A stretch of DNA of 37,696 nt from Bacteroidales bacterium. GTDB taxonomy: Bacteria > Bacteroidota > Bacteroidia > Bacteroidales > UBA932. Below are positions 30,542-37,696 of the stretch, piece after piece (position 1 is the first letter of the stretch; the number at the start of each line of letters is the position of its first letter). The translations under genes were made by a program, and so were the position numbers. The stretch spans positions 1 through 37,696 of the forward strand of contig JAFRXC010000090.1 in assembly GCA_017437825.1 (NCBI GenBank). Reading direction: 5' to 3'. The notes below the pieces were generated by a model. That model saw nothing but the letters and a program-made list of their open reading frames with translations, did not search any database and was not told the origin of the DNA.

Positions 30542-32146
30542 ATGAAAATCAGATCCATAATTCTCTCGGCGGCAGCGCTCCTCATAGGAGCTGCCGCATT
30601 CGCCCAGAGGTACTGCAATCCTCTCCCTATGCCCGTGGGCGAGGATGGCGTAGCCTCAGGAGATGTTTCTGTCTTCCTGGATGATGACGGAACGTATTAT
30701 ATGTACTGCACCGGCGGAGGCGCATGGCTGTCCAAAGACCTGCTGAACTGGGAATATCACTATGTCCCGGGAATCGTAACGGCTCCTGACGTACATAAGT
30801 ACAACGGAAAGTACTATCTCACCGGAAACGACATCACCATCTGGGAATCAGATTCCCCTCTGGGACCCTTCCACGACATGGGCCCCTTCAAGAACACCGG
30901 AGGTCCCGAACTGGGCTGGAAAGTGCCTTTTGACTCAATGCTGTTCATAGATGACGACAATACTCCGTATCTCTTCTGGCCCGGACGAGGCCGTACTGGA
31001 ATCTACGGAGTGGAACTGGACAAGAACGACCTTACCCGTTTCGTTTCCTCTCCTACGCATCTTTTCGCATATAACCCCACCCACTGGTTCGAGCATTCCG
31101 GCGAGGCCAACGAGTACCAGAACGTATCCTGGATAGAAGGTCCCTGGGTAATGAAGAGGAACGGAATCTACTATTGCGCCTACTCTTGCTCCGGAACACA
31201 ATGGCAGAGTTACGCTACCGGATACTACACTGCCGATTCTCCTCTGGGACCTTATACGTTTGGAGGAAACAATCCCCTTATGCGCAAGAAAGAGGGATTG
31301 GTCCAGGGCCCGGCCCACGGTTCAATAGTGCTTGGACCTGACGGAAACTACTGGGCTTTCTATACCATCATAATGACTATGGGCGGCCGTCGTATCGGTA
31401 TGGACAAGATTGTCTTCGACGATTACGGCAATATGTCAGTGGAAGTTACGGAAACACCCCAGCTCGCGCCACTTGCCAAGCCGGGAACCCGTACAGGCAG
31501 GTCATTGCCTATCTCCATAGGCAAGGCAGGCCGTTCAAGGCTGCCTGGAGCCCCCCGCACCACCGATCAGCCCGGCTTCTATGTATCATACGGCTTCGAC
31601 AACTATAGCGGAACAATCTGGAAACCGGATCCGTCCGACAAGGAGCCCAGCGTAATCATAGACCTGTCAACTGCAGACGGAATCAACGTGATAGACCTGT
31701 TTGACGTGGACGGTCTCCGCATAATCTTCGGTAACAACGAGCGCGGAAGGATGGCTCCTCCTGCAGGAGCGGCTCCCGCGGGCAGTGCCCGCCCCGCTGC
31801 CGGCGCCCGCCCTGCCGCCAATCCGGCTCCGCGTCCGTCATTCCCTACGGGAGGTGGTATGTTCATGCCTGCAGGAGGCCTTCCTGTTTACACGTATAAG
31901 CTTGAAGGTTCAATGGATGGTCAGAGTTTCTTCATGCTGGTGGACCAGACCAACAACACAAAGATTGCTGACTGCACCTTCGACGACATCGCTCCAAGGC
32001 AGTGCCGTTACGTGAAGCTTACCATCACCGGCTGGCCGGAAGGAATCAACCTGGGTATAATCGAGGCAACCGTTTTCGGAAGGTATTCCGGATATATCAA
32101 TCCTACTAACCCTCAGGAGAACGACCGTTATCTGTATCATTATTAA
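30542..32146 (+). CDS. Glycoside hydrolase family 43 enzyme with C-terminal F5/8C-like domain (copy 2)
   Basis: This 534-residue tandem paralogue has the same layout as the preceding gene: signal peptide ending FA before Gln22, catalytic Asp41, and the matching later Asp and Glu residues in PFDSMLF and WIEGPW. By eye the catalytic domains are well over three-quarters identical, and the two proteins share the same unusual C-terminal ending (NPTNPQENDRYL). The main difference is a Pro/Ala/Gly-rich insertion of about 35-45 residues (about 400-445) inside the F5/8C-like domain, where copy 1 has a short Gly/Arg loop. This points to a recent duplication followed by loop expansion. The substrates may differ. 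Confidence 0.92.
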   Translation: MKIRSIILSAAALLIGAAAFAQRYCNPLPMPVGEDGVASGDVSVFLDDDGTYYMYCTGGGAWLSKDLLNWEYHYVPGIVTAPDVHKYNGKYYLTGNDITIWESDSPLGPFHDMGPFKNTGGPELGWKVPFDSMLFIDDDNTPYLFWPGRGRTGIYGVELDKNDLTRFVSSPTHLFAYNPTHWFEHSGEANEYQNVSWIEGPWVMKRNGIYYCAYSCSGTQWQSYATGYYTADSPLGPYTFGGNNPLMRKKEGLVQGPAHGSIVLGPDGNYWAFYTIIMTMGGRRIGMDKIVFDDYGNMSVEVTETPQLAPLAKPGTRTGRSLPISIGKAGRSRLPGAPRTTDQPGFYVSYGFDNYSGTIWKPDPSDKEPSVIIDLSTADGINVIDLFDVDGLRIIFGNNERGRMAPPAGAAPAGSARPAAGARPAANPAPRPSFPTGGGMFMPAGGLPVYTYKLEGSMDGQSFFMLVDQTNNTKIADCTFDDIAPRQCRYVKLTITGWPEGINLGIIEATVFGRYSGYINPTNPQENDRYLYHY

Positions 32147-32172
32147 TATCCGTCTTTTACTGTTTTTATTCA

Positions 32173-33069
32173 GTGAATAGGGAAAAAGAACTGATGAAAG
32201 TAACATTGGTCGGGAGCATCGGAAATCTGGTGCTCCTGACCTTTAAGTTCCTGGCGGGCGTCTTGGGACACAGTGCCGCAATGATAGCCGACGCGGCGCA
32301 TTCCCTGTCGGATTTCGTAACGGACGTGATCGTCCTGGCCTTTGTCAGGATAGGGGCGCGGCCGCAAGACGCCTCCCACGACTATGGGCACGGCAAGTTC
32401 GAGACCCTTGCGACGTTCTTCGTGGCCCTGGCGCTCGTTGCGGCCGCTGTCGGAATCATTGTTTCCGGAGCCGTGAAGTTTGCCGGATGGCTTCAGGGAG
32501 AGACTCTCAGCAAGCCGGGAGCCATAGCTCTCTGGGCTGCCCTCATCTCCATTGTGGTGAAGGAACTGCTGTATAGGTATACTGTATCCAGAGGGAAGGC
32601 TTTGAATTCTTCTGTGGTTGTGGCCAATGCCTGGCACCACAGGAGCGACGCCCTGTCCTCAGTGGGCGCCGCCATAGGAATCGGCGGCGCGCTTCTGCTG
32701 GGCGATCGCTGGGCCGTGCTGGATCCCCTTGCATCCATAGTCGTAGGCGCAATGCTGGTGAAAGTGGCCTGGGACCTTCTGAAGGGCAGTACCGGGGAGC
32801 TTACGGACAGCTCGCTTCCGGAAGAGACCGAGAGGGAAGTGGAAGACATAATCCGCAGCTTCCCGCAGGTCAGCGAGCCGCATAACCTGCGTACCCGCAA
32901 GATAGGAAACCGGGTCGCAATAGAAGTTCATGTGAGGATGGACGGGGACATGCCCCTTCACGAGGCCCACGAGATTGTCTCTGCAATGGAGCATAAGTTG
33001 AAGGACCGTTTCGGCCCGGACACCCTGGTCACAATTCACATGGAGCCAGTAAAGAAAGAGTCAAGATGA
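32173..33069 (+). CDS. Cation diffusion facilitator family transporter
   Basis: CDF proteins export divalent metals such as zinc or iron in exchange for protons. The 298-residue protein has six transmembrane segments. Metal-binding residues are visible in the second and fifth helices (ADAAHSLSDFVTD and WHHRSDALSS). A C-terminal cytoplasmic domain (VEDIIRSFPQV, IEVHVRMDGDMPLHEAHEI) binds metal as the regulatory part. The start is GTG at 32173, which gives the family-typical N terminus. An ATG lies 21 bases further on. It follows the second GH43 gene by 26 bases. Confidence 0.94.
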   Translation: MNREKELMKVTLVGSIGNLVLLTFKFLAGVLGHSAAMIADAAHSLSDFVTDVIVLAFVRIGARPQDASHDYGHGKFETLATFFVALALVAAAVGIIVSGAVKFAGWLQGETLSKPGAIALWAALISIVVKELLYRYTVSRGKALNSSVVVANAWHHRSDALSSVGAAIGIGGALLLGDRWAVLDPLASIVVGAMLVKVAWDLLKGSTGELTDSSLPEETEREVEDIIRSFPQVSEPHNLRTRKIGNRVAIEVHVRMDGDMPLHEAHEIVSAMEHKLKDRFGPDTLVTIHMEPVKKESR

Positions 33070-33211
33070 CATATTGAAACTTGAAAGGAGCGCTTCAGTC
33101 TCCTTTGTTCCAGCAATTGCGGGAAATGCATCCAGTTGGAGGCGAGCACACTGGCGGATGCGCCCTCTGGGATCATCGAAAGGAAGTGGAAGAGATAGTC
33201 GGTGATTTAAA

Positions 33212-34723
33212 ATGATTATATTAGTTGCAATGTTATCCTTGTGGGCTTCGCTATTGTCAAATCCAGTAGCCATGGCCCCGATAAACCCTGTTGCCATGTC
33301 CCTTTATCCTGAATCCCAGAAAGTTAGGAAGCCCGCTGTTGCAGGATCTTTCTATCCGTCATCTGCAAGGGAAATCAGCTCGATGCTGGATCCCTGGCTG
33401 CATCCCTCGGGCGGCAAGGCCCCGCAGGCCCTGATTGTCCCGCACGCCGGACATGTGTTCAGCGGCGAAGTGGCGGCCTCGGCCTTCAACCGTATTCCAC
33501 AGGGGCATGCCTACAAACGGATATTCTTGATAGGCCCCAGCCATCAAGTGGGCTTCCAGGGAGCAAGCGTAGATACCTTGTATTCCTATGCCGAGACGCC
33601 TCTGGGGCAAGTGCCGATAGACGTCGCCCTAGGAGCGGAGCTGATTAAGAAAGGGGAGGGCTTGTTCTCTTCCCGTCACGATGCGCACGACGGGGAGCAT
33701 TGCCTTGAAGTCCAGCTGCCTTTCCTGCAGAAGGTTTTCGACGAGGTGCCTCCCATTGTCCCTATCATCATCGGTACCCAGCACCTGAGCCTCCTCAGGG
33801 AGATTGCGGACATCCTGGAACCGTATTTCTCAGAGGAGAACCTCTTTGTGATCAGCTCTGATTTCTCACATTACCCATCATATGAAGACGCAAAGGCATC
33901 AGACCTTTATATGGCCGATGCAATATGCAGCGGTGGCCTGGCGGAATTCATCAAAGCCCTTCAGCATATAGATAAGATGAACTACAAAAGGCAGGACACT
34001 GCTGCTTGCGGAGCCGCTGCGATAGCCGTTCTGCTGTACATCATGGACAGAAAGGGACGCTGGTACTACCAGTCTGATCTTGTTATGTACCGCAACTCAG
34101 GCGATTCTTCGTATGGAGACAAGGGCCGGGTGGTTGGATACAATTCAATTGTGGTTACACCGGACCATCTTTTCAATTTCTCTACAGAGGAAAAGCGAGC
34201 GATGGTTGCTGCAGCGAGGTCGGCCATATATTCATCGCTCAGAATGGATTATTATGGCGATGACAAACCGGTGGGCATCCTGAAGGAAGAGGGCTATGGC
34301 GTATTTGTGACGCTTTATCTGAACGGCAGCCTTCGAGGCTGCATAGGACGCTTCGTCTCAGACGAGAGCCTCCATTCTACGATCAAGGAGATGGCGCAGA
34401 GTGCCGCATTCCACGATTCGCGCTTCCCTGCACTTTCCCGCAGCGAAGCGCCCAGGGTGGAGATAGAAGTCTCCGTGCTTTCCCCCTTGAAGAAAATATC
34501 GTCAATAGATGAATTCAAGCTGGGCAGGGATGGTATCTATATGATCAAAGGTTCCCGCCACGGGACCTTCCTTCCTCAGGTAGCAGAAGAGACCGGCTGG
34601 GATACTGAGGAGTTCCTGGGGCATTGCGCCCGGGACAAGGCGGGCATAGGTTATGATGGCTGGAAAGATGCCGACCTCTATACATATCAGACAGAGGTAG
34701 TCAAAGAAACGGATCTAAAATAA
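33212..34723 (+). CDS. AmmeMemoRadiSam system fusion protein: Memo domain plus AMMECR1 domain
   Basis: The 503-residue protein joins two families that are usually separate or fused in this way. The Memo domain (about residues 38-315) retains the three iron-ligand positions known from human MEMO1: His78 (VPHAGH), His111 (GPSHQVG) and Cys266 (TAACG), with SSDFSHY and GEHCLEVQLPF. The AMMECR1 domain (about 325-500) has the hallmark LRGCIG at residues 374-379 and the AFHDSRFP block. The function of the system is unknown. The start is uncertain: ATG at 33212, 33272 or 33296. The first would add a hydrophobic stretch without positive charge. It is followed after 7 bases by a GH63-like lipoprotein. 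Confidence 0.93.
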   Translation: MIILVAMLSLWASLLSNPVAMAPINPVAMSLYPESQKVRKPAVAGSFYPSSAREISSMLDPWLHPSGGKAPQALIVPHAGHVFSGEVAASAFNRIPQGHAYKRIFLIGPSHQVGFQGASVDTLYSYAETPLGQVPIDVALGAELIKKGEGLFSSRHDAHDGEHCLEVQLPFLQKVFDEVPPIVPIIIGTQHLSLLREIADILEPYFSEENLFVISSDFSHYPSYEDAKASDLYMADAICSGGLAEFIKALQHIDKMNYKRQDTAACGAAAIAVLLYIMDRKGRWYYQSDLVMYRNSGDSSYGDKGRVVGYNSIVVTPDHLFNFSTEEKRAMVAAARSAIYSSLRMDYYGDDKPVGILKEEGYGVFVTLYLNGSLRGCIGRFVSDESLHSTIKEMAQSAAFHDSRFPALSRSEAPRVEIEVSVLSPLKKISSIDEFKLGRDGIYMIKGSRHGTFLPQVAEETGWDTEEFLGHCARDKAGIGYDGWKDADLYTYQTEVVKETDLK

Positions 34724-34730
34724 AAATACT

Positions 34731-36650
34731 ATGAGTTTGAAGCACATACCCATTGTCCTTACGGCATTGCTTGCTCTCTCGGCATGTTCCGGCGGGAATG
34801 GGAAGAGTACGGCAGATTATCCCGAATGGGAATACACTAGAATCAAGAAGGAGCTGCTCAAATGCTGGAATACCTGGGATACTAGGAGTGTGTTTACCGA
34901 GGTATGGAGTGAGGATAAACTTGGAGTAAAAGTCTCCTTGGTTGACTCTGAAGGCAATGAGAACGATCACCTGAGGATAGGAAACAGGGATTATGACGCG
35001 GCCGTCATACACCCTTACGAACACGCCTATGACGGAAGTTATGTCGAGGCCGACGCCTCCTGGCATGGCGTTTCAGTCAAGATGCGCTGCACCAGCGAAG
35101 GGAAGCGCCTTGTTATGTTGCTGACCCCTTCCGGGGAAGAGAGCAAAGGCGACCTCAAGGTGAAGCCGGGCAGGATATGGGAACCCGCCCGCATAGAGGG
35201 CAGCAGCATGGCTGCAGAGGATCATTTTGAACTCATCAGCATGTTCGGGACCGATGTCATGGCCGGAAAGGTGGTATCACGCGACACGCGTTTCGTCCCT
35301 ACAGGGCGCAGAGACGGATATTACCTCTGTCCTGCGGATGCTCCCGTCCTGATATACACAGGCCCGGACATCACCATACAGGAAGCAGAGGCTCTGATGG
35401 ACAGTCGCAAAAGTGACTTCGTCAACACGGAAAAAAGCAAGTGGGGGGAAGATTATGACATACACCACGCCATGCAGAGCATACTTGCGTGGGACACTGT
35501 ATTCGATCCTGCCGATGCTGTCATTGTTACTCCTGTGAGCCGTAACTGGAATATCCAGTGGTCCCGCACCAGCGAGCTTCTGGGAGGTTATGTCCTTTTT
35601 GACTGGGACACTTATTTCGCAAGCGAGATGCTCTCAGTGGACAACAGGGAGCTTGCATATTGCAATGCAATAGAGATTACAATGGCTGCAGACAAATGTG
35701 GCTTCGTCCCGAATTTCTTATGTTCCAACGATTATGTGTCCTATGACCGTTCCCAGCCCCCTGTCGGATCCAGGACAGTCTGGACAATTTACGAAAGGTA
35801 CGGAGACCGCTGGTTCCTGGAACTGCTCTACCCGCGCCTTCTCAGGTGGAATCTCTGGTGGTTGGAGAACCGCGAGGCAGAGGGGCTGTTGTGCTGGGGC
35901 TCCAGTCCCGCCAATGGCGAGCATAACACAAATGAGCCCCACGCCCGGCAGCAGGCCATCTACGAGAGCGGCCTGGACAACACTTGCGTGTATGACGACT
36001 CAGAATATCTGCTTGACAGGAACATTCTCAATTATAATGACGTAGGCCTGAATGCAATGTATGTGATGGACTGCAGGTATCTGGCTAGGATAGCCAAGGA
36101 ACTTGGCAAGAACAAGGAAGCAAAGGAAATACTTTCCAGGGGAGACAGGATCAAGTCAGCCCTCCAGGGCCTTTGGGATGAGGAGGACGGAATGTTCTAT
36201 TGCAGGAATTTCCTGACAGGGGAGCCAGTCAGAAGGATGGATATCACCAATTTCTACCCGTTGCTTGCTAAGACCGCCACTCCCGCCCAGGCCGAGCGTA
36301 TGATCAGGGAGCACCTTCTGAATGACGAAGAGTTCTGGGGCGAGTGGGTGATACCAGTGACGCCCAGGAACGATACGGCCTTCTACGACAACGACTACTG
36401 GCGTGGGCGTATCTGGGGCCCTACCAACTTCCTGGTCTATCTGGGCCTCCAGGAATATGACTGCGCCAATGTCCGTCAGGAGCTTGCCGCCAAGTCCAGG
36501 ACGCTTCTCCTGAAGGACTGGCTTGCCAGGGGTTATATCTACGAGAACTGGAATTCTGTCACCGGCCAGGGAGACGATGTAGGTAACAGTGACAAATTCT
36601 ATCACTGGGGCGCTCTCCTCGGCTACATCACCCTCCTTGAGAAAAAGTGA
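34731..36650 (+). CDS. GH63-like glycoside hydrolase lipoprotein
   Basis: The 639-residue protein has a lipobox (LSAC, Cys19). Its second half is an (alpha/alpha)6-barrel of the GH63/trehalase-like type: FDWDTYFAS near residue 290, ESGLDNT with the likely general acid Asp416, DYWRGRIWGPTNFL, and YENWNSVTG with the likely general base Glu605. Related enzymes cut alpha-glucosidic or alpha-mannosyl bonds, and the substrate is not evident. It stands between the two parts of the AmmeMemoRadiSam system, 7 bases after the fusion gene and overlapping the radical SAM gene by one base (TGATG), so the three are almost surely one operon. Confidence 0.85.
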   Translation: MSLKHIPIVLTALLALSACSGGNGKSTADYPEWEYTRIKKELLKCWNTWDTRSVFTEVWSEDKLGVKVSLVDSEGNENDHLRIGNRDYDAAVIHPYEHAYDGSYVEADASWHGVSVKMRCTSEGKRLVMLLTPSGEESKGDLKVKPGRIWEPARIEGSSMAAEDHFELISMFGTDVMAGKVVSRDTRFVPTGRRDGYYLCPADAPVLIYTGPDITIQEAEALMDSRKSDFVNTEKSKWGEDYDIHHAMQSILAWDTVFDPADAVIVTPVSRNWNIQWSRTSELLGGYVLFDWDTYFASEMLSVDNRELAYCNAIEITMAADKCGFVPNFLCSNDYVSYDRSQPPVGSRTVWTIYERYGDRWFLELLYPRLLRWNLWWLENREAEGLLCWGSSPANGEHNTNEPHARQQAIYESGLDNTCVYDDSEYLLDRNILNYNDVGLNAMYVMDCRYLARIAKELGKNKEAKEILSRGDRIKSALQGLWDEEDGMFYCRNFLTGEPVRRMDITNFYPLLAKTATPAQAERMIREHLLNDEEFWGEWVIPVTPRNDTAFYDNDYWRGRIWGPTNFLVYLGLQEYDCANVRQELAAKSRTLLLKDWLARGYIYENWNSVTGQGDDVGNSDKFYHWGALLGYITLLEKK

Positions 36651-37513
36651 TGACAGAAGCCCGTTTCTTTACTCCCGCCGGTAATGGCGTCCAATGCCAG
36701 TTATGCCCCCACGAGTGCCTCATAAAGGAAGGTGACAGGGGAATCTGCCGCAGCCGCGAGTGCCGAGACGGCAGACTGTACCCCCTTTCATATGGGAGGC
36801 CCTGTACCATTGCTGTGGATCCGGTGGAAAAGAAGCCTCTTAATCATTTTATGCCCGGGACATACTGCCTGTCCCTCAGCTGCACAGGCTGCAATCTATC
36901 TTGCAGATGGTGCCAGAACAGCGATATCTCCCAAGTCCCTCCTGAGGATGCAGAAAGCTATGCTCTGTCACCAAAGGAAGTCGTGGACATCTGCCTGCGG
37001 CACGGCCTGCCATCCATTGCCTACACCTACACCGAGCCTTTTACCTGGTGGGAATATATGTACGACATCGCAGTCCTTGCTCACGGTCAGGGCCTTAAGA
37101 ATATTCTGGTCTCTGCCGGATATGTCCAGAAAGAGCCCCTTGACGAGTTGTTGCCCTATATGGATGCCGCCAACATAGACATCAAGGCAATGGACGATGC
37201 TATATACCGTCGATACTGCGGTGCCTCCCTGGCCCCGGTGCTGGAGAATATCCTGGCAATGAAGGCGGCAGGCGTCCATATTGAGATTACCAACCTGCTG
37301 GTCACAGGGTTGAACGACTCGGAGGAATTGGTAGAAAAACTTTGCAGATGGATGGCAGAGAACGGCCTTCAGGATGTTCCCCTGCACTTGAGCCGTTTTT
37401 TTCCAAGATATAAATACACGGAACAAGGTCCCACCCCCAGGTCAACCCTCATCCAAGCCCGCGACATTGCCCGCTCCCACGGCATCCAAATAGTTCATCT
37501 TGGCAACATCTGA
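36650..37513 (+). CDS. amrS: AmmeMemoRadiSam system radical SAM enzyme (AmrS)
   Basis: The 287-residue protein has the radical SAM cluster motif at Cys81, Cys85 and Cys88 (CNLSCRWCQN) and an N-terminal cysteine cluster (CQLCPHEC and a Cys at 33) typical of AmrS and related glycyl-radical-activase-like enzymes. The TYTEPFTWWEYMYD and INIDIKAMDD-type stretches (about residues 125-180) also fit. The family as I know it continues after the GN near the end into about 45 residues with two CxxC pairs. This version stops there (HLGNI) and a terminator follows at once. The ATG at 36650 overlaps the upstream stop, and a GTG one codon earlier is possible. Confidence 0.92.
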   Translation: MTEARFFTPAGNGVQCQLCPHECLIKEGDRGICRSRECRDGRLYPLSYGRPCTIAVDPVEKKPLNHFMPGTYCLSLSCTGCNLSCRWCQNSDISQVPPEDAESYALSPKEVVDICLRHGLPSIAYTYTEPFTWWEYMYDIAVLAHGQGLKNILVSAGYVQKEPLDELLPYMDAANIDIKAMDDAIYRRYCGASLAPVLENILAMKAAGVHIEITNLLVTGLNDSEELVEKLCRWMAENGLQDVPLHLSRFFPRYKYTEQGPTPRSTLIQARDIARSHGIQIVHLGNI

Positions 37514-37523
37514 CAGACGCAAA

Positions 37524-37553
37524 AAAAGCCCCAGCAGATTTGCTGGGGCTTTT
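37524..37553 (+). terminator. Intrinsic terminator after the AmmeMemoRadiSam operon
   Basis: AAAAGCCCCAGCA and TGCTGGGGCTTTT form a 13-bp stem around a GATT loop, followed by Ts. It lies 11 bases after the amrS stop codon. The A-run at the left could make it work for the opposite strand too. Confidence 0.95.
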
Positions 37554-37604
37554 AAGCGGTGCGGACGAGGCTCGAAAATCAACTTAAACATCCTTTACAA
37601 ACCC

Positions 37605-37635
37605 TTGCAGGAGTGCTTTCTATTGCGTATCTTTG
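37605..37635 (+). promoter_or_regulatory. Promoter at the right edge
   Basis: TTG (37605-37607) and TATCTTTG (37628-37635) are separated by 20 bases, a full match to the Bacteroidota promoter. It directs transcription out of the window, with a start near 37641. Confidence 0.7.
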
Positions 37636-37641
37636 CCAGTG

Positions 37642-37696
37642 ATGTTACTTGATATTGCACAAAATTGGGGCATTATTGGGGCACGATTTAACAAGG
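37642..37696 (+). CDS. Possible start of a gene running off the window
   Basis: From ATG 37642 the frame stays open to the end (18 codons, reading MLLDIAQNWGIIGARFNK). The ATG lies 7 bases after the -7 box, like the leaderless msrA start. The same stretch contains two copies of ATTGGGGCA (37664-37672 and 37675-37683), so it could equally be an untranslated leader with a binding site. The family is not recognisable from so little. Confidence 0.3.
   Translation, partial: MLLDIAQNWGIIGARFNK

Noticed and set aside
29036..32146. Polysaccharide utilisation locus of the Sus type
   Set aside because: No SusC, SusD or hybrid two-component regulator is present in the window. Only the two GH43 genes and a nearby esterase are.
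33061..33297. Small minus-strand frame in the gap before the Memo-AMMECR1 gene
   Set aside because: Low-complexity sequence, no promoter, overlaps both flanking genes. The gap itself (33070-33211) shows no clear feature.
1..37696. tRNA genes, CRISPR arrays, insertion sequences, prophage genes
   Set aside because: I looked for them on both strands and saw none. Gaps between genes are too short to hold most of them.

Overview
The window reads as chromosome of a Bacteroidales bacterium with moderately high GC. Three things point there. Most gene starts lack a Shine-Dalgarno sequence. Many genes are preceded by the Bacteroidota -7 element TAnnTTTG, in three clear cases with an upstream TTG 19-20 bases away. 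The gene content includes GSCFA, DUF3276, DUF5606 and DUF6340 families, the glycine-lipid acyltransferase pair, GH43 enzymes and many lipoproteins. An uncultured gut or rumen lineage is a plausible guess, but the species cannot be named from the sequence. Coding density is very high. The only stretch of more than 300 bases without a protein gene is filled by the RNase P RNA.

Layout. 36-2258 (-): GSCFA protein and ffh. 2308-5162 (+): an exported beta-barrel-like protein and a 5'-nucleotidase lipoprotein. 5176-7488 (-): a coiled-coil protein, zapA, a probable 6S RNA, and rny. 7560-10341 (+): a shortened NAD synthetase and nicotinate phosphoribosyltransferase. 10360-13991 (-): a DUF3276 gene heading an adenosine-type deaminase, purine nucleoside phosphorylase, zinc metallopeptidase and lipoprotein. 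14077-19432 (+): a seven-gene housekeeping operon (nusB, yajC, YbbR-like, coaE, DUF5606, rimO, DUF6340). 19421-22402: divergent gpsA and the acyltransferase pair glsA-glsB. 22450-25594: aquaporin, glutaminyl cyclase, rnpB, PrsW-like protease, msrA. 25625-28912 (-): carboxylesterase, epimerase-like protein and a nuclease-like unknown. 29036-33069 (+): two tandem GH43 paralogues and a CDF transporter. 33212-37513 (+): a Memo-AMMECR1 fusion, a GH63-like lipoprotein and the partner radical SAM enzyme, closed by a strong terminator. A new promoter and an ORF start lie at the right edge.

How they work together. nadE and pncB form a nicotinate-to-NAD salvage unit, but the glutaminase half of NadE has lost its catalytic residues. 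The deaminase and phosphorylase pair would recycle 5'-deoxyadenosine or methylthioadenosine made by SAM enzymes such as RimO and AmrS. The glutaminyl cyclase fits the Gln-first mature ends of the three signal-peptidase-I substrates seen here.

The strongest candidate for an undescribed system is the AmmeMemoRadiSam operon with a glycoside-hydrolase lipoprotein embedded between its two parts.
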